A DNA stretch of 64,000 nt from Echinarachnius parma. Taxonomy: Eukaryota > Echinodermata > Echinoidea > Clypeasteroida > Echinarachniidae. The position numbers and the translations under genes are program-made. Position 1 is the stretch's first letter, and each line of letters opens with the position of its first letter. Positions 12,051-23,795 of this stretch are shown here, piece by piece. The notes beneath the pieces are model-generated. The model saw nothing but the letters and a program-made list of their open reading frames with translations, did not search any database and was not told where the DNA came from. Location: the NCBI GenBank assembly GCA_037951105.1, contig JBAMJV010005497.1, forward strand, positions 62,001 through 126,000, given 5' to 3'.

Positions 12051-12299
12051 CCCCCTGGCTATGTCACTGACTTTTACCTGAGATGTGTTGATGCACTTTC
12101 ATTACTGTGCATGTTCTATTTATTTCATGCACCCCGTCTCCTCGACATCGTAGTCGTATCATTCTTCACCCTCAACATGCACTTGTATGTCTTTAATGTA
12201 ATGTACATGTATGTGAAACTTGGATCTAACAAAATGTACCTATGGCATGATTGAAGGTATATTTTTATGTTTAACATAAAGATTTACGATTAATCCTTT

Positions 12300-12400
12300 A
12301 AGATTGATCAATTGATCGTACAATTAATTAATTGGTCGTACGATCTATTAATCAATCGTATTATCAACTGATTGATCGTCCCATTAATTGTGATTTGTCA
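12300..12400. repeat. Short array of ATTGATCGT / AATTAATT words
   Basis: Five or so quasi-palindromic units of about 17-20 bp (ATTGATCGTACAATTAA, ATTGGTCGTACGATCTATTA and similar). Confidence 0.6.
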
Positions 12401-12529
12401 TGTTACGGGACCCAGGACTGGTCCAGAATGTGTATTTTATACTATATCCATTTTGTCTTCAATCTGTTTATTAAAAGAGAGAAAGCAAGCAGAGTAGTGG
12501 ACAAACAAGTGAATGGATGTGTTGGGGGA

Positions 12530-13020
12530 AAAGAAAAAGACCAGGAGGAGAAGGAACACATTGAATAAAAGGAGAGGAGGCAGAAGAGGAAAGGAGAAGA
12601 GCGGACGGGATGAGGAGGAGGGGAGGAGAGGAGGAAATGAAGTAGAAAAGGAGGTGGCATATGAGGAAGGGGGAAGAAAAGAATGAGAGTAGGAATTTAA
12701 GAGAGGAGGAGATTATGCAGAAGAAGTGGAGGAGAGGAGGAGATGAAGTAGAAAAGGAGGTGGCATAGGAGGAAGGGGGAAGAAAAGAATGAGAGTAGGA
12801 ATTTAAGAGAGGAGGAGATTATGCAGAAAAAGTGGAGGAGAATAGAAGATGAGAGGAGACAGAGGAAGAGGAAAGCAGGGAGAGAAGACAGAGGAGGAAG
12901 AGAGCAGGGAGAGAAAAGGAGAGAAAGATGAGATGAATTTATATGAGAAGAGGAGGCAAAGGAGGAAAGGAGAACAAAAGAGGGAGAAAGGATGAAGAAG
13001 CTGAAGAAGTGGAGATCGAA
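12530..13020. repeat. GA-rich purine tract with a 105-bp internal duplication
   Basis: Strongly purine-biased on +. The block with GATGAAGTAGAAAAGGAGG occurs near 12637 and again near 12742 with few changes. No gene. Confidence 0.8.
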
Positions 13021-13439
13021 TACGTGGCTGAGGAAGACTTCATGCAGGGCTCTCCCTTAAACTTTTCCTTGAGGTGGCCAAAATGACCCATTAGATAAGC
13101 TCCCACCATAGACTTGTGTATTGTAGATCCTAATTCGTTAGTGACAATAAAGAGTTTCTAGTGGCCAAATTAAATGTCTGATGGCCACAGCTAAGGGCAA
13201 GCCCTGCAATGTATTCATGTACAAAACTTATAGGAATAATTTTATAGTACCAGAATAATCCCAAATGATATGTCCCAGGCCCATTTTGTGATATCAAATA
13301 GATACCCAACATTTTTAAAAGGGCTGTGTAATTCATAAAAAAAAACAATTAATTACCACCACTTACGGAACCACTAGTATTTCCTGGTTCCGTACAGGCC
13401 AAACATTTGCGAGTGCGCCAATGCTATTCACGCGTGCGT

Positions 13440-13663
13440 TTGGAGACAATAGAATCCCGGACGTTTCGTTCGCTCTGCACAAAGTAGTCTTCGTTCATGC
13501 AGACCCATGAACGCATGCTTTAGAATGGTGATGCGTTTTCCAATTACCTTTATATCTTTTTTTCCTGAAAACATATTTTTGTGAACTTGTTGATGGAATG
13601 GACTACTAAAGATGTTACCTTTCATTTATAAGAATATTATTTTTGGCTGGTGGTACCCTTTAA
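13440..13663 (-). mobile_element. Partial TTAAAGGG MITE (relative of 45643-46253)
   Basis: Ends GGCTGGTGGTACCCTTTAA and shares GAAAACATATTTTTGTGAAC and GGAATGGACT with the reverse complement of the 45643 element. The opposite end is not clear, so the element is likely truncated. Confidence 0.5.
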
Positions 13664-14160
13664 CTCATCAAGACTGGTATAGGATTTGCCATTGAAAATT
13701 TCCTAATTTTCTTTCAGAACTGTGCTTATCTGAACATGACATAGTGTAAAATGGTGAATATAAATATATTCAATTTGTTTTGTAACTTCCGGTTAGATCT
13801 AATTATGATAGCAAACATTGCGCACCAAATAATGAATGCACTAAATGCAGTCGTGAACAGGTTAACAACGACTCAATGCGACCCTGACACAATTTACTCA
13901 CCCATTTATAATTGTACCATTCATTACAACAAGTAGAGTAGAATGAACACAAATCCATCCAAATATTGTTTGGCAAGATCAATAAAGTGTATGTGTGGGT
14001 GTGTTTGTATGTTTTTGTGTTATACATGGGTGGATACTGTACCATTCTTTCTTTCTCTGAACGTGTCACACAAAATGAATCAAAATTTATAACGGGTACA
14101 CACCCTCGCCATACACGCAACTAACATACAATTATATCCGCAGGTCTCCATACTGATAGT

Positions 14161-14453
14161 GATACTAATAAAATAATTTGTCTCAATTCTTGGTTGCCCG
14201 AAAGAAAAAGTACTGACCAAAAACTTACATTTCACAAATTTCATAAATCTCACCTCATTTAGATCGATCTAAATTTTGATTGTGGATGAGGCTTAATTGA
14301 CATGGAACTTCAAGACTTCCTGATTCTTTCATTGTTAGTGTGAAATTCCTCTCAAAATGTGTCATCTTCTCTTCTCCAATATTTCTCATCTCTTATAACC
14401 ACCCCTTCCCCCTTCTATTTCACAACATTCAATGTTCAATGTTCAATTTTATT
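14161..14453 (+). repeat. Left copy of a 293-bp direct repeat
   Basis: Starts GATACTAATAAAATAATTTG and ends TTCAATTTTATT. An almost identical copy lies at 15594-15885. The two flank a 1.14-kb composite of inserted elements. Confidence 0.85.
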
Positions 14454-14481
14454 GTCGAGCCCACCGTAGGTGGAGGGAGAC

Positions 14482-14867
14482 TTAAAGGGATCTAGTAACT
14501 TTGTTGACATGTGCAAAAATTGATGAATGGTTGATGCAATGTATATCGTTGTTATCTCATATGTCCACAGGGTATTGTGTGAAAATTTCAAGTCAAATAG
14601 ACATTGTATGGCCAAGTAATGAGCGAAAATGCAAAGTGATATTCAGTAACTCACTGCACTCACTTTGTACACGGAAGAAAAACTCGCCCGGAGTTTTTCT
14701 TATCTGAATACTTCAATCATACATATCTTTGTAACGAAAGGGAAATTTGAAAAACCGAAACCTGTCCTGTGATTTTATTGTTAATACGAATACAACAAGG
14801 TATAAGGGAACCGCTAGAATAAAAATTTTATTTTGAGGATTTGGACAATGTTACTAAGTCCCTTTAA
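14482..14867 (+). mobile_element. TTAA-flanked MITE, TTAAAGGGATCTAGTAAC family (family 2)
   Basis: Ends TTAAAGGGATCTAGTAACTT and GTTACTAAGTCCCTTTAA are inverted repeats. Related copies are at 26071-26529, 35089-35478 and, on the other strand, 44100-44442. 386 bp, noncoding. Confidence 0.8.
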
Positions 14868-14935
14868 GGGATCCAAATTGCGTCCATCTGTCTTCCGTCC
14901 GTCGGTCCGTCCGTGACGCTTACAAAAATTTGAAT

Positions 14936-15525
14936 AACTTTCCAACCCTGCTTCTGTTTGTAACCAAACTTGATTGGTAAATGCCCTACATTGGCCTCCA
15001 TTATATTCTGGGGTCAAAGGTCACATAAGTAGGTCAAAGGTCAAATGAGGGTCAATGTGAAGTTTTACCTGCAAGAGTCTATTAGGGTTGATAACTTTCC
15101 AACCCTGCATCTGTTTGTAACCAAACTTGATTGGTAGATGCCCTACATGGGCCTCCATGATATTCTGGGGTCAAAGGTCACATAAATAGGTCAAAGGTCA
15201 AATGAGGGTCAATGTGAAATTTTACCTGCAAGAGTCTATTAGGGTTGATAACTTTCCAACCCTGCATCTGTTTGTAAACAAACTTGATTGGTAGATGCCC
15301 TACATTGGCCTCCATGATATTCTGGGGTCAAAGGTCACATAAGTAAGTCAAAGGTCAAATGAGGGTCAATGTGAAATTTTACCTGCAAGAGTCTATTAGG
15401 GTTGATAACTTTCCAACCCTGCATCTGTTTGTAACCAAACTTGATTGGTAGATGCCCTTCATTGGCCTCCATGATATTCTGGGGTCAAATGTCACATAAG
15501 TAGGTGAAAGGTCAAGTGCGTGCAA
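14936..15525 (+). repeat. Four-copy tandem array, period exactly 157 bp
   Basis: AACTTTCCAACCCTGC occurs at 14936, 15093, 15250 and 15407. Each unit ends in repeated AGGTCAAAGGTCA-like words. Units are highly similar, implying recent expansion. Confidence 0.9.
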
Positions 15526-15593
15526 GTGGGCGAGACACTTTACGGCTATCGCCTTGTTTAATTTTCAACAAGAAAAATACATATATTTACAAT

Positions 15594-15885
15594 GATACTA
15601 ATAAAATAATTTGTCTCAATTCTTGGTTGCCCGAAAGAAAAAGTACTGACCAAAAACTTACATTTCACAAATTTCATAAATCTCACCTCATTTAGATCGA
15701 TCTAAATTTTGATTGTGGATGAGGCTTAATTGACATGGAACTTCAAGACTTCCTGATTCTTTCATTGTTAGTGTGAAATTCCTCTTAAAATGTGTCATCT
15801 CCTCTTCTCCAATATTCTGCATCTCTTATAACACCCCCTTCCCCCTTCTATTTCACAACGTTCAATGTTCAATTTTCAATTTTAT
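15594..15885 (+). repeat. Right copy of the 293-bp direct repeat
   Basis: Near-identical to 14161-14453. The sequence after it again contains TTCAGCAAGAAAA...TTTACAATGA, resembling the sequence just before this copy, so the locus has been duplicated more than once. Confidence 0.85.
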
Positions 15886-15889
15886 TTCA

Positions 15890-16860
15890 TTTTCAGCAAG
15901 AAAATTTATAAATCATCTTTATTTATTCAAATCAATTGAATGTTACAAAGAAGGGTATATTTACAATGAACAAGTTATACCCATCCACAGGCCCTTTCAT
16001 TTCCAAACTACATATAACCCCCCATTTCCCTACCTTTGAACCCCTGTCCATTCACCCCATCCCCATCTTATCATTTATCCCAACCCTTCTTTTCTGTGTG
16101 TCCTATCCCCGCCTCTTTTATCATATCCCTTTCTCATTTACTGTCCTCCTTTTACCCTCTCATTCCCTTTCCATCTTGTCCCATACCAATTACCACACTT
16201 CCCCATCTATTTCTCAAACCATATATCCCCTTCCCCTCTGCCTCCTTCACAACACACCAAATGGTGTCCGGCCATTCTTTTCCCCGTGCCCCATTCTGTA
16301 ATTGTAAACCCTCTGTATTTATTGCCCCCTAAACTCTCTCCACCCTCCCTCCCTTTTCTCAACGTTGCTTCCCTCTCTTGTTTTCTTTCTTCTCTGTAAA
16401 ATCTCTCTCTCTATCTTTCTTCTAATTTCATTTTTTTGTTCTTCTCATCTCTTTTTTACTTTCTTATCTATCTCTTTCCTTTTCCCCTCTCTCCATCTTT
16501 CTTCCCATCTATATGGAACCGCAATGAACAACCTCACCCCCTCAGTTTACCATATTCCTACTTCCTACACCCTACAACCTACACCCTGCTCTCTACATAA
16601 TGTCTCAATACAATAGTCCGAGTCCCTTTTCTTCTTATTATTAATATTATAGAGTTCCCACTCTCATCATGCCATCCCTCTACCCCCTTTTTCTCTTTTA
16701 CCTGTACCCTTTTTTTAACCCTTTAATTTATTTGAAATCCTTCTTCCCTCTCTCTCTCATTTACCAGCCGCGTTCTCTTCCCCTCTCGTTTACCGCCCTC
16801 CTTTCTCTCTCCCCCTCTCTCTGTCAATCTCTCATCTCCTCTCGGTCTCACTGGGTCACA
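15890..16860 (+). repeat. Kilobase pyrimidine-rich tract
   Basis: C and T dominate the + strand for about 1 kb (TCTCTCTCTATCTTTCTTC and CCTTCCCCTC words). Open frames in it are low-complexity Ser/Pro/Leu/Phe and are not genes. It directly precedes the purine tract at 16930-17460. Confidence 0.85.
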
Positions 16861-16929
16861 TGATACTGTACTCTTGTGCAGCCAGCACCAGATCAGGGCC
16901 AATGTATGACAACCTAGAGCTTGACCTTG

Positions 16930-17460
16930 TACTCTAGTGAGTGAGAGGGGGAGAGAGAGACTAGAGATGGTGGGGGGAGAGAGGAGAGAGTGGTAGATGG
17001 ATGTAGGGGGTGGAGTGAGGGGCTTGGAGAGAGGAAAGGGGGTACATAAAAAGAGGAAGGATAGTGGGGGGGGGGGGGGGGGGGGGGTTGAGAGAAGGGT
17101 GGACAGAGGGGGGAGACCAAAGCAGAAAGCGAGTAAAAAGATACAGGCGGTATTCAGCTGGCGGGATAGAGAGAGGTAGAGCGATGGTACTAGAGGAAGG
17201 GGGATGGGGGGGGGGGGTGAATAAACAAAGAAAGGGGAGAAGAAGGAAGAGAAAGAAAGAGAGGGATAGGGAGGGGAGAAAGCGAGAAGGGGGGAAATGG
17301 ATAAAGAGAGAGGGTGTAAGAGCCTGAAGGAGAGGAGAGATGGTCCAATGGAGATTGGCATAGAAAGAGGAAGGGATAGAGAGAAAGAAAGAGTGGGGTA
17401 GAGAGAGACACACACACAGCACACACCGCACATATACACACATAGAAACACACGCAAGGG
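16930..17460 (+). repeat. Purine-rich tract with long G run
   Basis: The + strand is almost all A and G, with 22 consecutive G at 17066-17087, a second G run near 17210, then a short CACACA block at 17408-17455. It mirrors the preceding pyrimidine tract in strand composition. Confidence 0.85.
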
Positions 17461-18231
17461 CCTTCAAAGCAATTCACCTTGTTTCCCCATTAGTCAAATG
17501 GACTGTGCTGGGTAGGTTTTGTTTTGCGTTGTGCTCCAGCAACTACGTCCTCCGGTTTTTCAAGGGTGATGTGCTGTGTGTATGTGTGCCTGCCAGCCTG
17601 CGAGCCTGCCAATCTACTGCGTAGCGCCAGCGTATAGCTGAGCTGCGGATCAGAATTGTATTACGGTGCCCTCGCTCTCTCTCTCCATTTCTCCATCCAT
17701 CTCTCTTCCTTTCCTTCCTTCTCTCTCCTTCGTCTATCCGAGAGCTCTAGCTCTAGCTTGCTCTCGCAGCTCAGTGCACGGTCTGCCTGGCTCGTTGCCT
17801 CACTCTGCCGAAACCAGTTCAGCCTCGCAAGAATGTGGACGTATATTCCCGAGCTCTCTCTTTTACCGTGAAGTCTGCCTCTCTACTCTCCTGCCACAAC
17901 GTCGGAATACTTTGTACTTACCGTATGTGGGATTGCGTTTTATCGTTGAATAGTGACCGGCAGGTTTTCATGATGACCATATCATCCTATTTGCATACAA
18001 GCTACTGACATTAGTAGCTCCAGTTTTGTATTAGTTTGGCTTTTCACTCATTTGTGAACTTTTTTGAAGAAGCTACCATTTATCAGTGATTATTGGAGAA
18101 ACTGTCAATTATTGGGATTATTGGAGCTGGAAACAAGTCTTTTGTTGGATTGGCCTTGGAGTGATTACACTTTTGCCCTTTTGTGGGCGCAGATGTCCTT
18201 GTGCTTTTATTCTTGTGGAACAAAATTTTGT
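17461..18231 (+). promoter_or_regulatory. Candidate promoter and noncoding first exon
   Basis: This stretch is richer in GC and CpG than its surroundings, is not repetitive apart from a CT-rich patch at 17675-17730, and ends in the donor AATTTTGT|GTAAGTAG (intron would start at 18232). The next + strand acceptor leading into a convincing coding exon is at 46998, whose exon has 48 nt before the ATG, so a 5' noncoding exon is expected somewhere upstream. The short open frames inside (for example from 18064) show no domain. The transcription start is not located. Alternatives: an unrelated gene's exon or a chance donor. RNA evidence is absent. Confidence 0.35.
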
Positions 18232-19365
18232 GTAAGTAGTCTCTTTAGTACCTTTTACAAAAAGAAATATCTAGCCTTTAACCCCGCTTGATCTCGGAAA
18301 TGGTTTAATGCAAAGAGGAAGGAGAGATATTGTCAATGAAATATACAATAATTACTGTACTTTTTCAATAGGCGACTGCTAAACTTGGCAGAGAAGTATA
18401 GTAGATCATGATTATTTGTATTATTAGAACTCTTAAAAGTGACTGAATTAAATATTAATCTATTGAGGTTTTGTACAGTAATTATTTCCATCCAGTCAAT
18501 GTTGCAGTTTAATTAATATACATTTTTTTAAAAATATACCTTTAAAAAGGGAATGGTCTCGCAAAATGATTATATTAATTCATCATTTATTATATTCTAT
18601 TTTGTTATCAGCAGATGATTTATATGAACATTTGATAATTTTCAGTATTAATTCACTCATTAAATGGTAGTATTTGTTTACAATGCATATAATACAATGT
18701 TTCCTTAATAACTACCCCATAATATATGTAGATATGTTCATTTGTATTGTAACTTGACAAAATTATTACTGAAAAATGTATTTGTATGAATTTTAACATA
18801 AAAAGGGAAAATATTAAGTGTAATATATATTATTCTTGATTAATGAATATATACAGGAAAACAATATGTTTCATATAAAAATGATTATTATACTTTTAAG
18901 AGAGAAAGGCTGTTACAACGATGAAACAGATATTTAATTACAAAACAAAGTTTTGTTTCAGACTCGTATTATGTTTACAATACATTTTGTTTAAAAAATT
19001 CAAAACTCAGAAAAACGAGGCCCTTTTTAGGTCGAGTTTATTAATAATAACTTCATATCTTTACATAACATTTCCAGAAGCACATAATGTTGTTATGATC
19101 CCGCATCGCAGTCTTAATCAAATTCAAAATCAGAACATATCCACTCACTTTGCTCTGATGCTCATATTAGTAATTGCATATTGCATTGGATATGGAAACA
19201 TATAAGGAAGATTCCGACTCTCCTAAATCACATTAATTCCCCTGCCCTACCAACCTTTGGTATATGTCATGCAACCTAACCTATTTTTACTTTATTGACA
19301 TTACTACAAGCTAACATCAAAAGGAGGAGGAGGGGGAAAAAAAAACAAGAAAAAGAAATGTTGGC
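18232..19365 (+). other. AT-rich DNA, probable start of intron 1
   Basis: Very AT-rich, with no clear repeat family and no supported gene. If the first exon is right, the intron runs to 46998 (about 28.8 kb). Confidence 0.4.
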
Positions 19366-19369
19366 TGTG

Positions 19370-19765
19370 CAAGGTCTATGTCCTTTTTCTGCCAATCATA
19401 TCTGGTGATCTTGTTTTTTCACCCCACTGCATCTTCAAAATTATTGCTTGGTGCTCTGCGCCCTGCTTGTGTTTGAGGTTAAATCGCCGTGTGTCACTCA
19501 CAGGCATAGAACACGCACTAGCTCCCTCTCTCCTATCAACCCGCTCGCTCGCCTGGCAGGCTTGGCTGGGCTCCGCGACCCGGCGAGGCAAGAGCATATT
19601 ACGATTAACCAAGCCTGGCTTCACACTTTGTGGCCGTTGTCTGTGTTGACCCACATTAAATTGATTACATATTCGATCGGCCGGGCCGGGGCAACTTGGA
19701 TGACGGCACCGGATCGAGCCTGTGTCCATCCGTGTGTGTGTGAATGAGCGTTCTGCTGGTGTGAT
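19370..19765. promoter_or_regulatory. Candidate conserved noncoding element
   Basis: An abrupt GC- and CpG-richer island within very AT-rich DNA, without repeats. It contains homeodomain/GATA-like words (ATTACGATTAACC, AAATTGATTACATATTCG) and GATCGGCCGGGCCGG. Open frames on both strands overlap here (131 codons on -, 99 on +), but neither resembles a protein. Function is inferred only from composition and position in the putative intron. Confidence 0.3.
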
Positions 19766-19779
19766 TAGCAATAGCAGTG

Positions 19780-21289
19780 CCCCCAGTGTCCGACTGCATG
19801 ACTGTGTGTGTTTGTTTTCATTTACAGCCGACCAAGTTCATTTAATTTATTCCCTCTTTTCTTTATTTCCCATGCACCAATCTATATTGAATGTTGGTCA
19901 AGGGAGACAAATTTAACCCATTGCATTCTGGATGGCTCTTTTTTCTGGGATGATGATTTTGATTCAATTCAATTTAGTTTTCATTTATTCCCTATTTTTT
20001 CAATTTCACATTCTAAACCCATTCAGGAAGGTCTCTTTTTGGGGGATGAATCTACATTTATAATGACAAGTTCCTTAATAAACTCATTTTTTCTCTCCTT
20101 TTAATTCCCCTAAATCTATATGGGAGATATCTTTATAGCTAGGTAAAGAACCCCTGTCCTCCTGAATATGTAGTAAAATTTCTTTAAAAAGTGGTTGGTA
20201 TACCAGGCCCAATATGCATGTCACCCTTTTAGCTTTAGTTCCATGCTAAGTGTATTTCAGATGATAGCATCAAGTAAGCAATGAGTTGTTTTCTTTGTCC
20301 CCAATTAGCGTTCGCTTGGTTAGCATTTAATATTTACTAATTCAACCCTAGTTAACAACTAAATGACAACTTGTTGCACACTTAGCCCTGCCACCTAATA
20401 TAGAGATTCACTGTAGCATAAAGCAAGTAGGGTTTAAGAAATTTCAGCCCTAGTTTACATAGGTAATGGGTTAATTTTGTTTTCCTTTTATTGGCCGACA
20501 AATCTATATTGGATGACGGGTCAAAGGGCCAAGGATTTGATCAAGCCTGTAAATGTGAATTTCATTTTTATTTAATTTTGCTCCTCTCCTTTTGCACAAA
20601 AATCTATATTGAAAGTTGGTCAAAGGATCAATATTTAAGCTATATTCAGGGCTGGTCACAAAAATGCTTGGACAGAGTGAATGATTATTATTATTATAAA
20701 AACAACTTGCGCCATTGCTTTGGCTTCTTAAATCCCCAAGCCAGAGACATTTAAGTTAATTCAATGCTCTAAATTAGCACAGGCCGCCAAGTTGCATTGA
20801 TCCTTAATTCCACTGGCCGAATGAGCAACCTAAAATAACAGAATTTGTTAAGTTTTTCTTTGTTTTGGGCTACCAGATTTAGGTTTCGGACCACTTAAAT
20901 TTTATAAATCTTGTTTCAAAACTTCTAAATTGCCTTCAAGCCCCTTTTACACAAAGAGTAATGCATCAGATTTTAACCAATTCTGGGCTGATTGGCACAG
21001 AAAAAAAAATCATATAGCCTTGAATGTAGTGAATGGGGTATTAACTTTCATACTTGACAATTTCAGTCATAGGTATGTGTAGTCAAGAGGATTGCAAAAA
21101 ATAAATGGACTTTTCTAAAAAAAAAAAAAAATAAAAAATATCTCATAAAACTTTTTTAAAATTCTAGACAGACAAAAGCAAATCAAGTTTATATAAAGTG
21201 TACCTTTAATCGCAAAACCCAAGTATTTTTGTGGTTGATTATTGATCCCTGCTACATGTTGAGCAAATGTTGCCATAAATTGGTCCAAT
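19780..21289. other. Intronic unique sequence, no gene seen
   Basis: AT-rich with weakly repeated phrases (AAATCTATATTG followed by GGTCAA occurs near 19881, 20505 and 20603). No gene. Confidence 0.4.
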
Positions 21290-21515
21290 CTGTCAGACTC
21301 TGTAGCAGCTCGATATGTACATCCAGTAGTACTTAAATAATGTCATTAAACTTGTCATAAAGAACAAACTTAAGCTACCACTAGCTAAAAGCTAAACTCA
21401 GCTTTAAAATTACCCATGATTTGTACTGGTACTACAGGATGAATACTATAGTGTGGATGTAAAGGAAAAGAATCATTAATTGGATTACACAACTTTTTAA
21501 GAGTGGTGAAGTGTG
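21290..21515. repeat. Diverged first unit of the 21.9-22.9 kb array
   Basis: It shares CATTAAACTTGTCATAAAGA, CTACCACT, CATGATTTGTA and ACAGGATG with the array units that follow, but is separated from them by the palindrome at 21523-21885. Confidence 0.6.
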
Positions 21516-21522
21516 ATGTCAT

Positions 21523-21885
21523 AAATGATGTCATAAACATTTTTTTTTTTTTTTTTCAAATTTGGACTTCAATTTTAGAAAGAGCATAACAAATAATGTC
21601 CAAATACCGAAAATCATAGGTTTTGTATTGGCTGAGATATGCCCATCCGAATGATTTTTGTTGTCAATAGGCAATCAGTGTTATAGTGCACTGGTTCATA
21701 AATTTATGAACCAGTGCACTATAACACTGATTGCCCATTGAAGTAAAATTCATTCGGATGGGCATATCTCAGCCAATACGTAACCTATACCTTTTATTTT
21801 CAGTATTTGGACATTATTTGTTATGTTCTTTCTGAAAATTAAGTCCAAATTTTAAAATTCTAAAAAAGTGTTTTTATGACGTCAT
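21523..21885. mobile_element. Foldback element, palindrome of about 360 bp
   Basis: Perfectly symmetric centre TTCATAAATTTATGAA (21695-21710) with essentially no loop. Arms extend to ATGTCATAAACA on the left and GTTTTTATGACGTCAT on the right, differing mainly by a T-run at 21541-21556. It appears to have landed inside the tandem array. Confidence 0.85.
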
Positions 21886-21892
21886 GGCTTCT

Positions 21893-22900
21893 GTACTCTA
21901 TACACACATCCATCCAAGATAACATAATAACATTAAACTCGACATAAAGAGTAAACTTTCGCTACCACTCGCCTAAGCTCATCCGTGCTAACAAAATTCC
22001 TCATGGTCAGGATTAATGTAAAATTAGAACAGGATGTGCAAGTATGTTGAGGTTAAGGACGAGAATCATGAATTAGTTTAGATAAATTTTTTAACAGCCC
22101 TATACACACATCCAAGAGAACATAATAACATTAAACTTGACATGATAAAGAACAAACTTTCGCTACCACTCGCCAAAGCTCATCCGTGCTAACAAAATTC
22201 CTCATGATTTGTAATGTAAAACTAGAACAGGATGTGTAGGATAGTATGGAAGTAAAAAGGAGAAGATCGAACCATTGAATTAGTTTAGAGAATCTGTAAC
22301 GCCTATGTGCACACATATATGAGTACATAACAACATTAAACCTAACGGGAGCAATCTTACATAATAACATTAAACATAAAAGGAGCAAACTTTCGCTACC
22401 ACTTGCCTAAAGCTCATTCGTGCTAAAAAAGTTCCTCATGATCTGTAATGTAAAAGTAGAACAGGATGTGTATGTTGAAGTAAGGAGAAGAATCATGAAT
22501 TAGTTAAGAGAATCTGTAACGCCTATGTGCACACATATATGAGTACACAATAACATTAAACTTGACATTAAGAGCAAACTTTCGCTACCACTCGCCTAAG
22601 CTCATACGTGCTAACACAATTCCTCATGATTTGTAATCTAAATGTAGGACAGGATGTGTAAAATCTGTAACAGCCTATATACACATCCAAGAAAACATAA
22701 CATTCGACTTGACATAATGAGCAAACTTTTACTACCACTCGCCTAAGCTCATCCGTGCTAACATAATTCATCATGACTTGTAATGTAAATCTAGAACAGG
22801 ATGTGTAAAATCTGTAACAGCCCTATACACATCCAAGAAAACATAATAACATTCGACTTGACATAATGAGCAAACTTTCGCTACCACTCGCCTAAGCCCT
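21893..22900 (+). repeat. Tandem array, units of about 125-215 bp
   Basis: At least five units carry AACTTTCGCTACCACTCGCC, CTCATCCGTGCTAACA-like and GAACAGGATGTGTA words, interleaved with CACACATCCAAGA. Early units are about 190-215 bp and later ones about 125 bp through loss of an internal part; the last is truncated near 22895. Confidence 0.85.
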
Positions 22901-23132
22901 GCGAAAACATGCTGCCCCTGACTCAGTCAATATCATTTTGACATTTACGACCATATCTCCTTACCTGTTGAAGGAAATTGTTAATCATCTCTGAATCTAT
23001 ACCCAAAAAAAATCTTAAAGTGATCTAGTAACATTGTAAAAAGCCACAAAAATTACTTAGAACTAGAGCAGCTCTCACTTAACTTGTTGTTTTGTATAGT
23101 TTTTAATATAGAAGATCGATTGCTATGACAAC

Positions 23133-23773
23133 TTAAAGGGAGAGATCCACTTTTGCAAGCCAAAATTCAAAAGTTGCGAGGTTATTGTCTTATATGAAAG
23201 GAAATGTCATTTAATAGCATGCCTGAAAAAATTAGGGCTTGAAATCTCTTTTTCGTGGAGTTATAGACCTAAAACTGAATAAACTGAGGGACGTCGGTTA
23301 ATTTTGTACATACGTATTTTTGGCCGGTGAGTAAGTTCGTACATAGATTTCACGGAGTGCCATATCGGTATGCATGACCCCTACGTGACCCCCGCTAGCT
23401 ACGTGAGCCGCGCATAAGTACTAATGTGTGAGCGTTTACCAAGCAAAATACCCAAACTTCGCTTAAACTGACTACATGTAATAATATATTCTTTCTTTTT
23501 GAGATCTTTTTCTGTGACATACGTTAACAAATGTCGGCTTCACAATACCTTTACGAGAATTAGTACTATATAGTTGTAATATTATGCTAAATCAGTTGAA
23601 CTCCTTTATTGACCGATATATAGTTTAAATGGAGGGACGCATTCGTTTTTCATTCGTAGAATCTAAATTAGAGGGCTGTTCGCTCTGATTTTTTTTTGTG
23701 CGTGTTACATTGATCCCCATCCGTCAACTGAAAGCTGTTCAGACGTTTTGTAAAAGTGGATCTGTCCCTTTAA
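23133..23773. mobile_element. TTAA-flanked MITE, TTAAAGGGAGAGATCCACTT family (family 3)
   Basis: The left end TTAAAGGGAGAGATCCACTT and right end AAAAGTGGATCTGTCCCTTTAA-like (positions 23752-23773) are inverted repeats of about 25 bp. 641 bp, noncoding. Confidence 0.8.
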
Positions 23774-23795
23774 GGGGGGATTCTGGAATGGTGTA

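Larger units (their letters stand above)
14454..15593. mobile_element. Composite insertion between direct repeats, GCCCAC/GTGGGC ends
   Basis: The left edge reads GTCGAGCCCACCGTAGG and the right edge GTGGGCGAGACACTTTACGG, giving complementary GCCCAC-type ends. Inside are a complete TTAA MITE (14482-14867), a GTCCGTCCGTC-type run near 14897 and a 157-bp tandem array. Noncoding. Confidence 0.5.

Noticed and set aside
14936-15525. CRISPR-like array
   Set aside because: A direct 157-bp head-to-tail repeat with no unique spacers, in eukaryotic sequence.
16723-17457. 244-codon open frame on the minus strand
   Set aside because: Created by the GA-rich tract; composition explains the lack of stops.
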